Positions 43,437 through 51,025 of a DNA stretch of 64,000 nucleotides are shown in pieces. The stretch is from Draconibacterium mangrovi_A. Its GTDB lineage: Bacteria; Bacteroidota; Bacteroidia; Bacteroidales; Prolixibacteraceae. The stretch spans positions 1-64,000 of the forward strand of contig NZ_JBBIXN010000005.1 in NCBI RefSeq assembly GCF_037646455.1, in the 5' to 3' direction. Position numbers and translations under genes: made by a program. The notes beneath the pieces were generated by a model, which worked only from the letters and a program-made list of their open reading frames with translations, ran no database searches and was not told the DNA's origin. Positions within the stretch are counted from its first letter, which is position 1. Every line of letters begins with the position of its first letter.

Positions 43437-45344
43437 ATGAAAACAATAATTGAATTATTTAATACAAGCGTGCAAAAGTATCCAGACAATGTTTATCTAC
43501 TTGAAAAAAAGCGGGATAAATATGACCCGCTAACATATAGTGAAACACACGAATATGTTTTGCAAATGGCTGCTGGACTGCATCATCTTGGATTAAAGAA
43601 AGGCGACCGTTGTGGTCTGGTTTCTGACGGACAGAATGCCTGGATCATTAGCGAATTGGGTATCCTGTTTGCAGGTGCTGTTAATGTACCGCTATCGGTA
43701 AAACTTACCACCGAGGAACTTCGGTTTCGCTTAAGCCATTCCGAATGCAAAATGATTATTGTTTCTAAAGAACACGCCTCAAAAATTGAAGCTGTAAGAA
43801 ACGATCTGCCTGATGTGGAAAAGATAATTTTTATTGATGGAAAATCGGACAAACTGAAAGGTGACACTGATTATTCTGAAGTACTTGAAAGTGGCAAAGA
43901 GTATTTAAAGAGTCACTCGGAAGTAATGGATAAAATTCAGAAAAACGTGAAACCAAACGACCTGGCAAATATTTCCTATACATCAGGCACCACGGCAAAT
44001 CCCAAGGGAATAATGCTGACTCATTTGAATTACGTTTCAAATGTTATCCAGGGACATACATTAGTGGAAGCGAAATCCGACTGGAAAACTCTTGCTATTT
44101 TACCATGGGATCATGCATTTGTACATACGGTTGGTCTGTATTGTTTTATGTATAAAGGTGCAACTGTAGCCTCTGTTAAAATTGGAAAAACTTGGTACGA
44201 AACCCTTAAAAATGTCCCGGGAAATATTAAAGAAGTTAAGCCTACTGTTCTGCTGAGTGCACCTGCTTTGGCGAAAAACCTTAGAAAAAACATCGATGAA
44301 AATATCAGGCAAAAAGGAGCTTTTACAAATACCTTGTTCAGTCTCGCTTTGAAGATTTCTTATGCTCACAATGGACTCGGTTATAACAAGGGCAAAGGAT
44401 TACGGTTTCTTCTGAAACCTTTATTGTGGTTTTTTGACATACTGCTATATAAAAAAATCAGGAAAGTATTTGGAGGTGAACTATTATTCTTTGTCGGAGG
44501 AGCCGCCTTGCTGGATGTTGAATTGCAAAAATATTTCTTTGCAATTGGTATCCCTATGTGCCAGGGGTATGGATTAAGCGAAGCGTCGCCGATTATTTCA
44601 GGAAATGCCTTGCATGCTATCAAGTTTGGGTCATCTGGTCTGCCGGTAAAATATATGGAACTGAAAATAGTGGATGATGAAGGCAAAGAATTGCCAATAG
44701 GTCAAAAAGGAGAAATCATTATTAAAGGCGAAAATGTAATGCTTGGTTACTGGAAAAATCCGAATGCAACCGCCGAAACAATCAAAAATGGCTGGCTGTA
44801 TACCGGCGACATGGGTTACCTCGATGAAGACGGTTTTCTTTTTGTCCTTGGCAGGTTTAAAAGTTTACTAATTGGTAACGACGGCGAAAAATACAGCCCT
44901 GAGGGAATTGAAGAAGCGTTAAGCGACAAGTCCCCGTTTATCAATCAAGCTTTGCTGATCAATAACCAGCATCCATACACTGCTGGAATGATCGTGCCTG
45001 ATATTGGAGCCTTAAACAGAGAACTTAAAAAACAAAAAATAACACCCGGAACCGAGGAAGGGAACAAAGCAACTGTAGGAATAATTGAGAATGAGATAAA
45101 TAAATATAAAAAAGGAGGTAAATTCGAAACCATGTTCCCACAACGTTGGCTCCCGACAAGCGTTATCATCCTACCCGAAGGATTAACCGAAACAAACGGG
45201 CTGGTTAATTCTACTTCGAAAGTTATCAGGGGAAAAGTCCCGGAGTACTTTAAAAAGGAATATGATTTCCTGTTTACGCCAGAAGCGAAAAACATCTTCA
45301 ATAAAACAAACCTCGATTCGCTAAAAAAATGGAATAAAAAATAA
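43437..45344 (+). CDS. Long-chain acyl-CoA synthetase-type AMP-binding enzyme
   Basis: 635 aa. Activates fatty acids to acyl-AMP and then acyl-CoA; cytoplasmic or membrane-associated. The P-loop-like motif is ISYTSGTTANPKGIMLTH (about 175-192), the A5/A7-type motifs are CQGYGLSEASPIISGN and TGDMGYLDEDGFLFVLGR, and there is no carrier domain. A basic C-terminus (FKKEYDFLFTPEAK) is present. It starts 11 bp after the DUF2339 stop, so it may be in one operon. A role in exogenous fatty-acid use is likely; the chain preference is not shown. Confidence 0.87.
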   Translation: MKTIIELFNTSVQKYPDNVYLLEKKRDKYDPLTYSETHEYVLQMAAGLHHLGLKKGDRCGLVSDGQNAWIISELGILFAGAVNVPLSVKLTTEELRFRLSHSECKMIIVSKEHASKIEAVRNDLPDVEKIIFIDGKSDKLKGDTDYSEVLESGKEYLKSHSEVMDKIQKNVKPNDLANISYTSGTTANPKGIMLTHLNYVSNVIQGHTLVEAKSDWKTLAILPWDHAFVHTVGLYCFMYKGATVASVKIGKTWYETLKNVPGNIKEVKPTVLLSAPALAKNLRKNIDENIRQKGAFTNTLFSLALKISYAHNGLGYNKGKGLRFLLKPLLWFFDILLYKKIRKVFGGELLFFVGGAALLDVELQKYFFAIGIPMCQGYGLSEASPIISGNALHAIKFGSSGLPVKYMELKIVDDEGKELPIGQKGEIIIKGENVMLGYWKNPNATAETIKNGWLYTGDMGYLDEDGFLFVLGRFKSLLIGNDGEKYSPEGIEEALSDKSPFINQALLINNQHPYTAGMIVPDIGALNRELKKQKITPGTEEGNKATVGIIENEINKYKKGGKFETMFPQRWLPTSVIILPEGLTETNGLVNSTSKVIRGKVPEYFKKEYDFLFTPEAKNIFNKTNLDSLKKWNKK

Positions 45345-45379
45345 GCTTTAAATAAAAATCAAATTGGAGGAACCAAGTT

Positions 45380-45784
45380 ATGTTAGAACACGTACACAAT
45401 CACATCACTTCCGAATTGCAGCAAAACACCAAAACCGACATTATTTTCATTCTGGCGGCCATTGTTCTGAACCTGATCATTCTAGCAGTGAACTCGGGTT
45501 TCGCCAACAATCAGAAAAATCCGGACTCTTCATTATTAATTATGTTCTTGTTCGTGGCTTTACTCATTTTGCTTAACCTAGTGGTTATTTTTGGCTTATT
45601 AAAAGGAAAAGAAACACGATCGAAACTAATAAATGGCCTGATAAAAATGTATGAGGATGAGAATGTGGCCCAGTATTACGACTCATCGCTTTTAAACAAC
45701 TACAACACCAGATACAATTTATTTATGATGGTGGTAGTGCTCACCGGAATAATTGCAATTGTTGTACCTTTTGTTTTGAGGTAG
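45380..45784 (+). CDS. Small two- to three-helix membrane protein
   Basis: A 134-aa protein with membrane segments at about 21-37, 52-72 and 112-131 and a soluble loop between (RSKLINGLIKMYEDENVAQYY). Unusually for this genome it has a good Shine-Dalgarno match (TTGGAGGAACC) before ATG. No family is recognised. It follows the ligase gene by 35 bp. Confidence 0.65.
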   Translation: MLEHVHNHITSELQQNTKTDIIFILAAIVLNLIILAVNSGFANNQKNPDSSLLIMFLFVALLILLNLVVIFGLLKGKETRSKLINGLIKMYEDENVAQYYDSSLLNNYNTRYNLFMMVVVLTGIIAIVVPFVLR

Positions 45785-45802
45785 ACGATATAATTTCAAA
45801 AA

Positions 45803-46417
45803 ATGGAAAGCATTGTTATGCAAAGAAAAGTTAACATTAACCGACTCATCCTCAGAATAGTTAGCTCATTGGCCTTAATAATTTATATTCTCTTTTTAAT
45901 AGATGAAGGAATACCGCTAAAGAATAGCACATTTGAGCAATTATCCGCATTCACCCTTTTTGCCATTTTCCTTATTGGCTATTACTTCTTGTGGAAAAAT
46001 GAAATTATATCGGGTCTTATTTTCATCCTCTGGCATATATTTCAATGGTGCCTTGTTGAATGGATTTGGAGCGATGGTGCCTTGACTCTAATAATGGGTA
46101 TTCCTATAGTTATTATTGGTATATTAATTTTAATAAACGGATTAAAGAAACAAAATCCTAAAGCCTTACAATTCAAGCATATTTCAAAACTAACAAACCG
46201 GATAATACTTTCCGGAGTAGTTGGAATATCCGCCTGGCTTATGATTCTTTTAATTGAATTCGTTTTTATAATTGTAGATATCGACATCCCCCTTTGGGAT
46301 CCAATAGACAATCTTTACTGGCTTCAATTTCTGATTTTCCTTCCTGTTCTTACTTTTATTTTACTTTCGCTAATTTCCTATAAGAAAAAAGATAATGACT
46401 TAACTATCGTCAACTAA
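45803..46417 (+). CDS. Membrane protein, chromosomal paralogue of the element gene at 8286-8642
   Basis: A 204-aa membrane protein with about six segments. Its first 115 residues align with the 118-aa element protein at 8286-8642 (shared LFLIDEGIPL, AxTLFAIFL and PIVIIGI blocks), and a further two-helix half is added at the C-terminus. An alternative start (MQRKVNINR) 5 codons in fits the paralogue better. It follows the small membrane-protein gene by 18 bp. The function is unknown. Confidence 0.65.
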   Translation: MESIVMQRKVNINRLILRIVSSLALIIYILFLIDEGIPLKNSTFEQLSAFTLFAIFLIGYYFLWKNEIISGLIFILWHIFQWCLVEWIWSDGALTLIMGIPIVIIGILILINGLKKQNPKALQFKHISKLTNRIILSGVVGISAWLMILLIEFVFIIVDIDIPLWDPIDNLYWLQFLIFLPVLTFILLSLISYKKKDNDLTIVN

Positions 46418-46471
46418 TTTATTGGATTAAATCACAAACAACGAATCTTTCCGACACGCTAATCTCGATGC

Positions 46472-47509
46472 TTATCTCCTTAAAATCACCATCGTAGCGC
46501 CATATCCATATTCCTTAAACGAAGCGTCTTGAAAGTAATATTTTTTGAAATTTCGCTGTAGCAACTTTGTGACCTCCTGTTTGAGCACTCCCTGCCCCAC
46601 TCCATGAATAAAAACAATGCGTTTTACGCGGTCGCGAATGGCAGCATTCATTTCCGACTCCACTTTTTCCATCTGAATTTCCAGAATCTCACGATTACTC
46701 AAACCTTCAGCATTGTCCAGTAACTCGGTGATATGCAGGTCGATTACCACTTCATCCTGTGTTTTGCGTTTTACCGGTTTGGCTGCAACAGGTTGTTCAG
46801 CTTTTTCCTGCACCAGCTTCTTAAAATCATCCTGGCTCATTCTATCTAGCTCATTCTCAAGCAAAGTTGAAGCGATTTTCAGCACCAGTGCGTTACTTCT
46901 GAAATATGAATTGGGCTGAAAGGTTGATTCTTTATAGAATTTTACGGGGCTGATCCTAAACTTCTTCATCATTGGTGGATTCCACTCGCTTTCCGAATCA
47001 CGAAAATAAATAAGCTGAAAGCCAAAATCAGGTAAATCACTCAAATCCTCCTGAACCAAAGCATCAATCTTTTCTCTTGAATTGGAACGTACCGTGCCTT
47101 GATTCACGGCCTCAACTCCATCTGTGATTATGTATGAATAGCTATAAAGAACCGTAAAATTGCTGTCGTTTACGAGGTACAACTCGATTTCGCCAGACAA
47201 GGGATTTTTGGGATCGGTCGGAACAAAACAAAAATAAAAATCAGGATTGTTCTTCCCGTTAATGATTTCGCCTTTGGGCTCGATATATTCGGGGTCCTTT
47301 TCAACTTCAACAGGTGCTTCCTGCTGCACCGGATTATTACTTCTTACATTTAATTCGGGAGCATTTATATTCACCAGTTCTTTAATCGGGTACGGCACCT
47401 CAAAACCATCATCGCCTTCAACATTTACCGTATTTTTATTAACAAAACCGGTTACAACTCCGCCTCCCACATCATTCAAAAATTTTACCCTGTCACCTAC
47501 TTTAATCAT
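46472..47509 (-). CDS. DUF2027 and Smr-domain protein
   Basis: With the start at MIKVGDRVKFLND this is 345 aa. A longer frame begins at 47545 but a promoter -7 box (47526-47533) lies inside that stretch, so the shorter start is preferred. The N-terminus has a small SH3-like barrel (KVGDRVKFLNDVGGGVV). The C-terminal Smr domain has DLHITEL and IHGVGQGVLK motifs (about 255-345), as in MutS2. Smr domains nick DNA or RNA or act at ribosomes; the role in Bacteroidota is not established. Alone on the minus strand. Confidence 0.85.
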   Translation of the reverse strand: MIKVGDRVKFLNDVGGGVVTGFVNKNTVNVEGDDGFEVPYPIKELVNINAPELNVRSNNPVQQEAPVEVEKDPEYIEPKGEIINGKNNPDFYFCFVPTDPKNPLSGEIELYLVNDSNFTVLYSYSYIITDGVEAVNQGTVRSNSREKIDALVQEDLSDLPDFGFQLIYFRDSESEWNPPMMKKFRISPVKFYKESTFQPNSYFRSNALVLKIASTLLENELDRMSQDDFKKLVQEKAEQPVAAKPVKRKTQDEVVIDLHITELLDNAEGLSNREILEIQMEKVESEMNAAIRDRVKRIVFIHGVGQGVLKQEVTKLLQRNFKKYYFQDASFKEYGYGATMVILRR

Positions 47510-47525
47510 GTTTTCATGTTTTGTG

Positions 47526-47533
47526 CAAAAGTA
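47526..47533 (-). promoter_or_regulatory. -7 promoter box for the DUF2027-Smr gene
   Basis: TACTTTTG on the minus strand, 17-24 bp upstream of the ATG at 47509. It decides the start choice for that gene, since it would otherwise be inside the coding region. Confidence 0.6.
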
Positions 47534-47562
47534 AACAAAAATCATGGTGCAGTAAAGAAAGA

Positions 47563-47676
47563 CTTAACCGCAAAGGTCGCCATGAATCCCGCGAAGATCG
47601 CAAAGATTGGAATTACTGATTAATTGGCTTTGCGCACCTTGCGCCGACTTTGTGTGCCTTGCGGTTTAGTTTAATT
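47563..47676. repeat. Palindromic intergenic repeat (about 115 bp)
   Basis: The ends are inverted: CTTAACCGCAAAGG on the left, CCTTGCGGTTTAG on the right. Inner parts (GCGAAGATCGCAAAG against CTTTGCGCACCTTGCGC) are also roughly inverted. Such CGCAAAG/CTTTGCG intergenic elements recur in Bacteroidota genomes from general knowledge. It lies between two divergent genes. Confidence 0.6.
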
Positions 47677-47707
47677 GAAGCCTTACCACTACGAAAAAAG
47701 AAAATAT

Positions 47708-47715
47708 TACTTTTG
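47708..47715 (+). promoter_or_regulatory. -7 promoter box for queA
   Basis: TACTTTTG fits TAnnTTTG. Transcription would start near 47720, so the queA start must lie downstream (47743, 47752 or 47776), and the repeat at 47722-47752 falls in its 5' leader. Confidence 0.6.
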
Positions 47716-47721
47716 CAGCGC

Positions 47722-47752
47722 ATCACCCCTTTTGCTCCCCTCATGGGGAGAA
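47722..47752 (+). repeat. 31-bp intergenic hairpin repeat, copy 1
   Basis: 29 of 31 bases match 58736-58766. The core CTCCCCTCATGGGGAG forms a 6-bp hairpin. Here it lies between the queA promoter and its coding region, covering a candidate ATG at 47743. Confidence 0.7.
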
Positions 47753-48987
47753 TGGGAATAAAGACAGGAAGAGTTTTGAATAGCGAAAGAAATATAAAGA
47801 TCAGCGATTTTACCTACGAATTGCCCGACGAACGAATTGCAAAATATCCGCTTCCTCAGCGCGACAAATCAAAACTGCTGACCTGGCAAAACAGAGCAAT
47901 TGCCGAAGACATTTTTGAAAACTGCACCGGTTACCTGCCCGAAAATGCACAATTGGTTTTTAACAATACGCGGGTAATTCATGCCCGTCTATTTTTCAGA
48001 AAAGAAACCGGAGCAAAAATCGAGATCTTTTGTCTGGAACCCGTTGAACCGGGCGACTACCAAATAGCATTTCAGCAAACCGAAGAGGTGACCTGGAAAT
48101 GTATGGTGGGGAACTCAAAAAAATGGAAGGAAGGACTTTTAAGCCATAAATTTGAATTTGAGGGAAAATCAATTGAAATGACTGCCGCTAAAATTGCACA
48201 GGAAGGCAATTCTTTTCACATCCGTTTTGTTTGGAACAGAGGGCTGCATTTTTCTGAAATTATCGAACACATCGGACAACTGCCAATTCCTCCGTATTTA
48301 AACCGTGAAACTGAAGAATCGGACGAGGAAACCTACCAAACCGTTTACGCAAAAATCGACGGTTCGGTGGCAGCACCAACTGCCGGGCTCCATTTTACCG
48401 ATGCAGTTTTGGGCAAGCTTAAAACAAAAAATATTGCTACTCGTGAAATTACTTTGCACGTAGGTGCCGGAACTTTTCAGCCGGTAAAATCGGAAACCAT
48501 CGATGGGCACACCATGCACCACGAGCAGGTTGAAATTTCGATCGACATTCTTCGTTCATTTCTCGAAGATCCGGAAAATATTATTGCCGTTGGAACAACA
48601 TCCGTGCGCTCGATAGAAAGTCTATACTGGATCGGGCTGCAATTGGAAGAAAAGCGTTTCGATCCGTTTCATCCAGAAGTAAAACAGTGGGAACCTTACG
48701 AAAACACAGCAGGCATTTCGATTGAGAAAGCCTTGCAAAACATCATCTACTTCCTGGCAGAAAACGGTGAAAAAGCCATTCGCTTTTCGACACAGATCAT
48801 TATTCTTCCGGGTTACGATTTTAAGCTGATTCGCGGAATGTTCACCAACTTCCATCAACCACAAAGTACACTACTGTTACTTATTAGCGCATTTTTAGGA
48901 CAGGACTGGAAACGCGTTTACGACTTTGCTTTGGCCAACGGTTTTCGGTTTCTGAGTTACGGCGACAGCAACCTGTATCTTAAATAG
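47752..48987 (+). CDS. queA: S-adenosylmethionine:tRNA ribosyltransferase-isomerase (QueA)
   Basis: Makes epoxyqueuosine in tRNA; cytoplasmic. The family core is clear from KISDFTYELPDERIAKYPLP through NNTRVIHARLFF, GSVAAPTAGLHFTD, THVGAGTF-like LHVGAGTFQPV and HHEQVEIS. The N-terminus is uncertain: relatives start right before KISDF, which here is preceded by ATA rather than ATG. The ATG at 47752 adds 20 residues; a TTG at 47776 is equally good. The frame extends to 47650 but that part lies upstream of the promoter box and is not coding. Insertions near the middle match the longer Bacteroidota form. Confidence 0.9.
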   Translation: MGIKTGRVLNSERNIKISDFTYELPDERIAKYPLPQRDKSKLLTWQNRAIAEDIFENCTGYLPENAQLVFNNTRVIHARLFFRKETGAKIEIFCLEPVEPGDYQIAFQQTEEVTWKCMVGNSKKWKEGLLSHKFEFEGKSIEMTAAKIAQEGNSFHIRFVWNRGLHFSEIIEHIGQLPIPPYLNRETEESDEETYQTVYAKIDGSVAAPTAGLHFTDAVLGKLKTKNIATREITLHVGAGTFQPVKSETIDGHTMHHEQVEISIDILRSFLEDPENIIAVGTTSVRSIESLYWIGLQLEEKRFDPFHPEVKQWEPYENTAGISIEKALQNIIYFLAENGEKAIRFSTQIIILPGYDFKLIRGMFTNFHQPQSTLLLLISAFLGQDWKRVYDFALANGFRFLSYGDSNLYLK

Positions 48988-49062
48988 CCTTTATACAACT
49001 TAACCATTATATTAAATCTCAATCCTTTAAGGTAAATCTGATGCAAGTCTCGTTCAATTAGC

Positions 49063-49070
49063 TACTTTTG
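49063..49070 (+). promoter_or_regulatory. -7 promoter box for the ABC-F gene
   Basis: TACTTTTG, 39 bp upstream of the ATG of the ABC-F gene. A matching TTTG about 19-23 bp upstream is not evident. Confidence 0.5.
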
Positions 49071-49108
49071 CAGCCCGTTTTTGGAATAAGGATAATAAGG
49101 TACAATAA

Positions 49109-50722
49109 ATGATAACAGTTTCGAATTTAAGCATCCAGTTTGGTAAGCGCGTTTTGTTCCAGGATGTAGACCTGAAATTTACAGCCGGAAATTGTTACGG
49201 CGTAATCGGTGCCAACGGTGCAGGGAAATCAACATTTTTAAAGGCAATTTCGGGTGAGATCGATGCCACAAGCGGGAGTGTTACGCTGGGATCGGGAGAA
49301 CGGCTTTCGGTTTTAAGCCAGGATCACTTTGCTTTCGACGAATTCACCGTACTCGATACTGTTATGAAAGGGTACACTGAACTGTGGGACCTGATGCAGG
49401 AAAAAAACGAACTGTACAACAAACCTGATTTTTCGGAAGAAGACGGAATAAAAGCAGGCGAACTGGAAGAAAAATTTGGTGATATGGGCGGCTGGAATGC
49501 CGAGAACGATGCTGCCACTTTGCTCAGCAACCTGGGAATTAAGGAAGAAACCCATTATACCTTAATGAAGGACATGAGCGGTAACCAGAAAGTGCGGGTG
49601 CTGTTGGCTCAGGCTTTGTTCGGTAATCCCGACAACCTGTTGCTTGATGAGCCGACCAACGACCTTGATCTTGAAACAGTGGTGTGGCTCGAAAATTACC
49701 TGGCCAATTACGAGAACACCGTTTTGGTGGTTTCGCACGACCGTCACTTCCTTGACGCAGTATGTACACAAACCATCGACATTGATTACGGCCAGATAAA
49801 AATGTTTGCCGGAAACTACAGTTTCTGGTACGAGAGCAGCCAACTGGCATTAAGACAACAAGCTGCCCAGAACAAAAAAGCCGAGGAGAAGAAGAAAGAG
49901 CTTCAGGAGTTTATTGCCCGCTTTAGTGCCAACGTGGCCAAAAGCAAACAAACCACCAGCCGTAAAAAAATGCTGGAAAAACTCAACATCGAAGATATTC
50001 AGCCATCTACCAGAAAATACCCGGGCATCATATTCAAACCCGAACGTGAAGCTGGCGACCGCATTCTGGATGTGGAGGATCTGACTGCCAGCATTGAAGG
50101 AACGACCTTGTTCAAAGACGTCACTTTCTCTGCCCAAAAAGGCGAAAAGATAATTTTCCTGTCGCGCGACCATCGTGCAATGACTGCGCTTTTCGAGATC
50201 ATTAACGAAAAACGTAAGGCCGATTCTGGAACGTTTCAGTGGGGACAAACCATTACAACGGCTTATCTTCCACTCGACAATTCAGCATATTTTCAAAGTG
50301 AAAAATCGTTGTTCGATTGGTTCTGCCAGTTCACAAACGACACCACAGAAATTTTCGTTCGGGGATACCTGGGGCGAATGCTGTTTGCCGGCGACGAGAT
50401 CTATAAAAAAGTAAACGTGCTGTCCGGAGGTGAAAAAATGCGTTGTATGATCGCCAAAATGCAGCTGACCGAAGCCAATGCACTGATTCTCGACACACCA
50501 ACCAACCACCTCGATCTGGAGTCGATTCAGGCGTTTAACAACAACCTGATAACTTACCCGGGAAATGTTTTCATGTCGTCGCATGACCACGCATTTATCT
50601 CATCAGTGTGCGATAGGGTAATCGAACTCACTCCCAACGGCACCATTGATAAAATGATGAATTACGATGATTACATCAGCGACGAGCGTATTCAGGAACT
50701 TCGTGAAAAAATGTACGCATAA
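49109..50722 (+). CDS. ABC-F family ATPase (YbiT-like)
   Basis: A 537-aa soluble ABC protein with two nucleotide-binding domains and no membrane part; ABC-F proteins act on ribosomes. Domain 1: Walker A IGANGAGKST (about 33-42), a signature SGNQKVRVLLAQALF (the usual SGGQ reads SGNQ), and LLLDEPTNDLDLE. Domain 2: the P-loop is degenerate (EKIIFLSRDHRAMTAL, no GxxxxGK), but LSGGEKMRCMIAKMQL and LILDTPTNHLDLES are present, with Asp in place of the catalytic Glu (LDTP). These changes recur in the YbiT group. The ywbE-like gene overlaps the stop by one base. Confidence 0.88.
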   Translation: MITVSNLSIQFGKRVLFQDVDLKFTAGNCYGVIGANGAGKSTFLKAISGEIDATSGSVTLGSGERLSVLSQDHFAFDEFTVLDTVMKGYTELWDLMQEKNELYNKPDFSEEDGIKAGELEEKFGDMGGWNAENDAATLLSNLGIKEETHYTLMKDMSGNQKVRVLLAQALFGNPDNLLLDEPTNDLDLETVVWLENYLANYENTVLVVSHDRHFLDAVCTQTIDIDYGQIKMFAGNYSFWYESSQLALRQQAAQNKKAEEKKKELQEFIARFSANVAKSKQTTSRKKMLEKLNIEDIQPSTRKYPGIIFKPEREAGDRILDVEDLTASIEGTTLFKDVTFSAQKGEKIIFLSRDHRAMTALFEIINEKRKADSGTFQWGQTITTAYLPLDNSAYFQSEKSLFDWFCQFTNDTTEIFVRGYLGRMLFAGDEIYKKVNVLSGGEKMRCMIAKMQLTEANALILDTPTNHLDLESIQAFNNNLITYPGNVFMSSHDHAFISSVCDRVIELTPNGTIDKMMNYDDYISDERIQELREKMYA

Positions 50723-50925
50723 TGAACGAAGGAAATCAAAGAAGAAACATTAAGCCCGGAATGCTGGTAGAGATCGTATTGAAGAAAGACCAGCGAAGCG
50801 GAGAACTCACAGAAGGTGTAGTGAAACGAATTCTCACCAATTCTCCGGTTCATCCGCATGGCATAAAAGTTATGCTGGAAGATGGGCAGGTTGGCCGCGT
50901 AAAAAATATTCTGGAGGAAGATTAA
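50722..50925 (+). CDS. YwbE-family small protein
   Basis: A 67-aa protein with the YwbE (DUF2196) pattern: RRNIKPGMLVEIVLKKDQRSG, then LTEGVVKRILTNSPVHPHGIKV and a short G-x-VGRVK end. It looks like a small SH3-like or OB fold with possible RNA affinity. The ATG uses the last A of the ABC-F stop (TAATG), so it is translationally coupled to that ribosome-associated ATPase. Function unknown. Confidence 0.85.
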   Translation: MNEGNQRRNIKPGMLVEIVLKKDQRSGELTEGVVKRILTNSPVHPHGIKVMLEDGQVGRVKNILEED

Positions 50926-51025
50926 AACTACTTCGACAAACGGAAATTACCTATCTAATTCTCATACTTTACACCGCACTAAAGTACGGTGCAAAAGATA
51001 TTTCCTAATGTTGACCAGTTAATTT

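Noticed and set aside
47510..47545. Upstream start for the DUF2027-Smr gene
   Set aside because: A TACTTTTG promoter box lies inside this stretch, so transcription most likely begins downstream of it.
47650..47742. Upstream start for queA
   Set aside because: The region contains an intergenic repeat end and the -7 box at 47708-47715, and the residues do not resemble the family.
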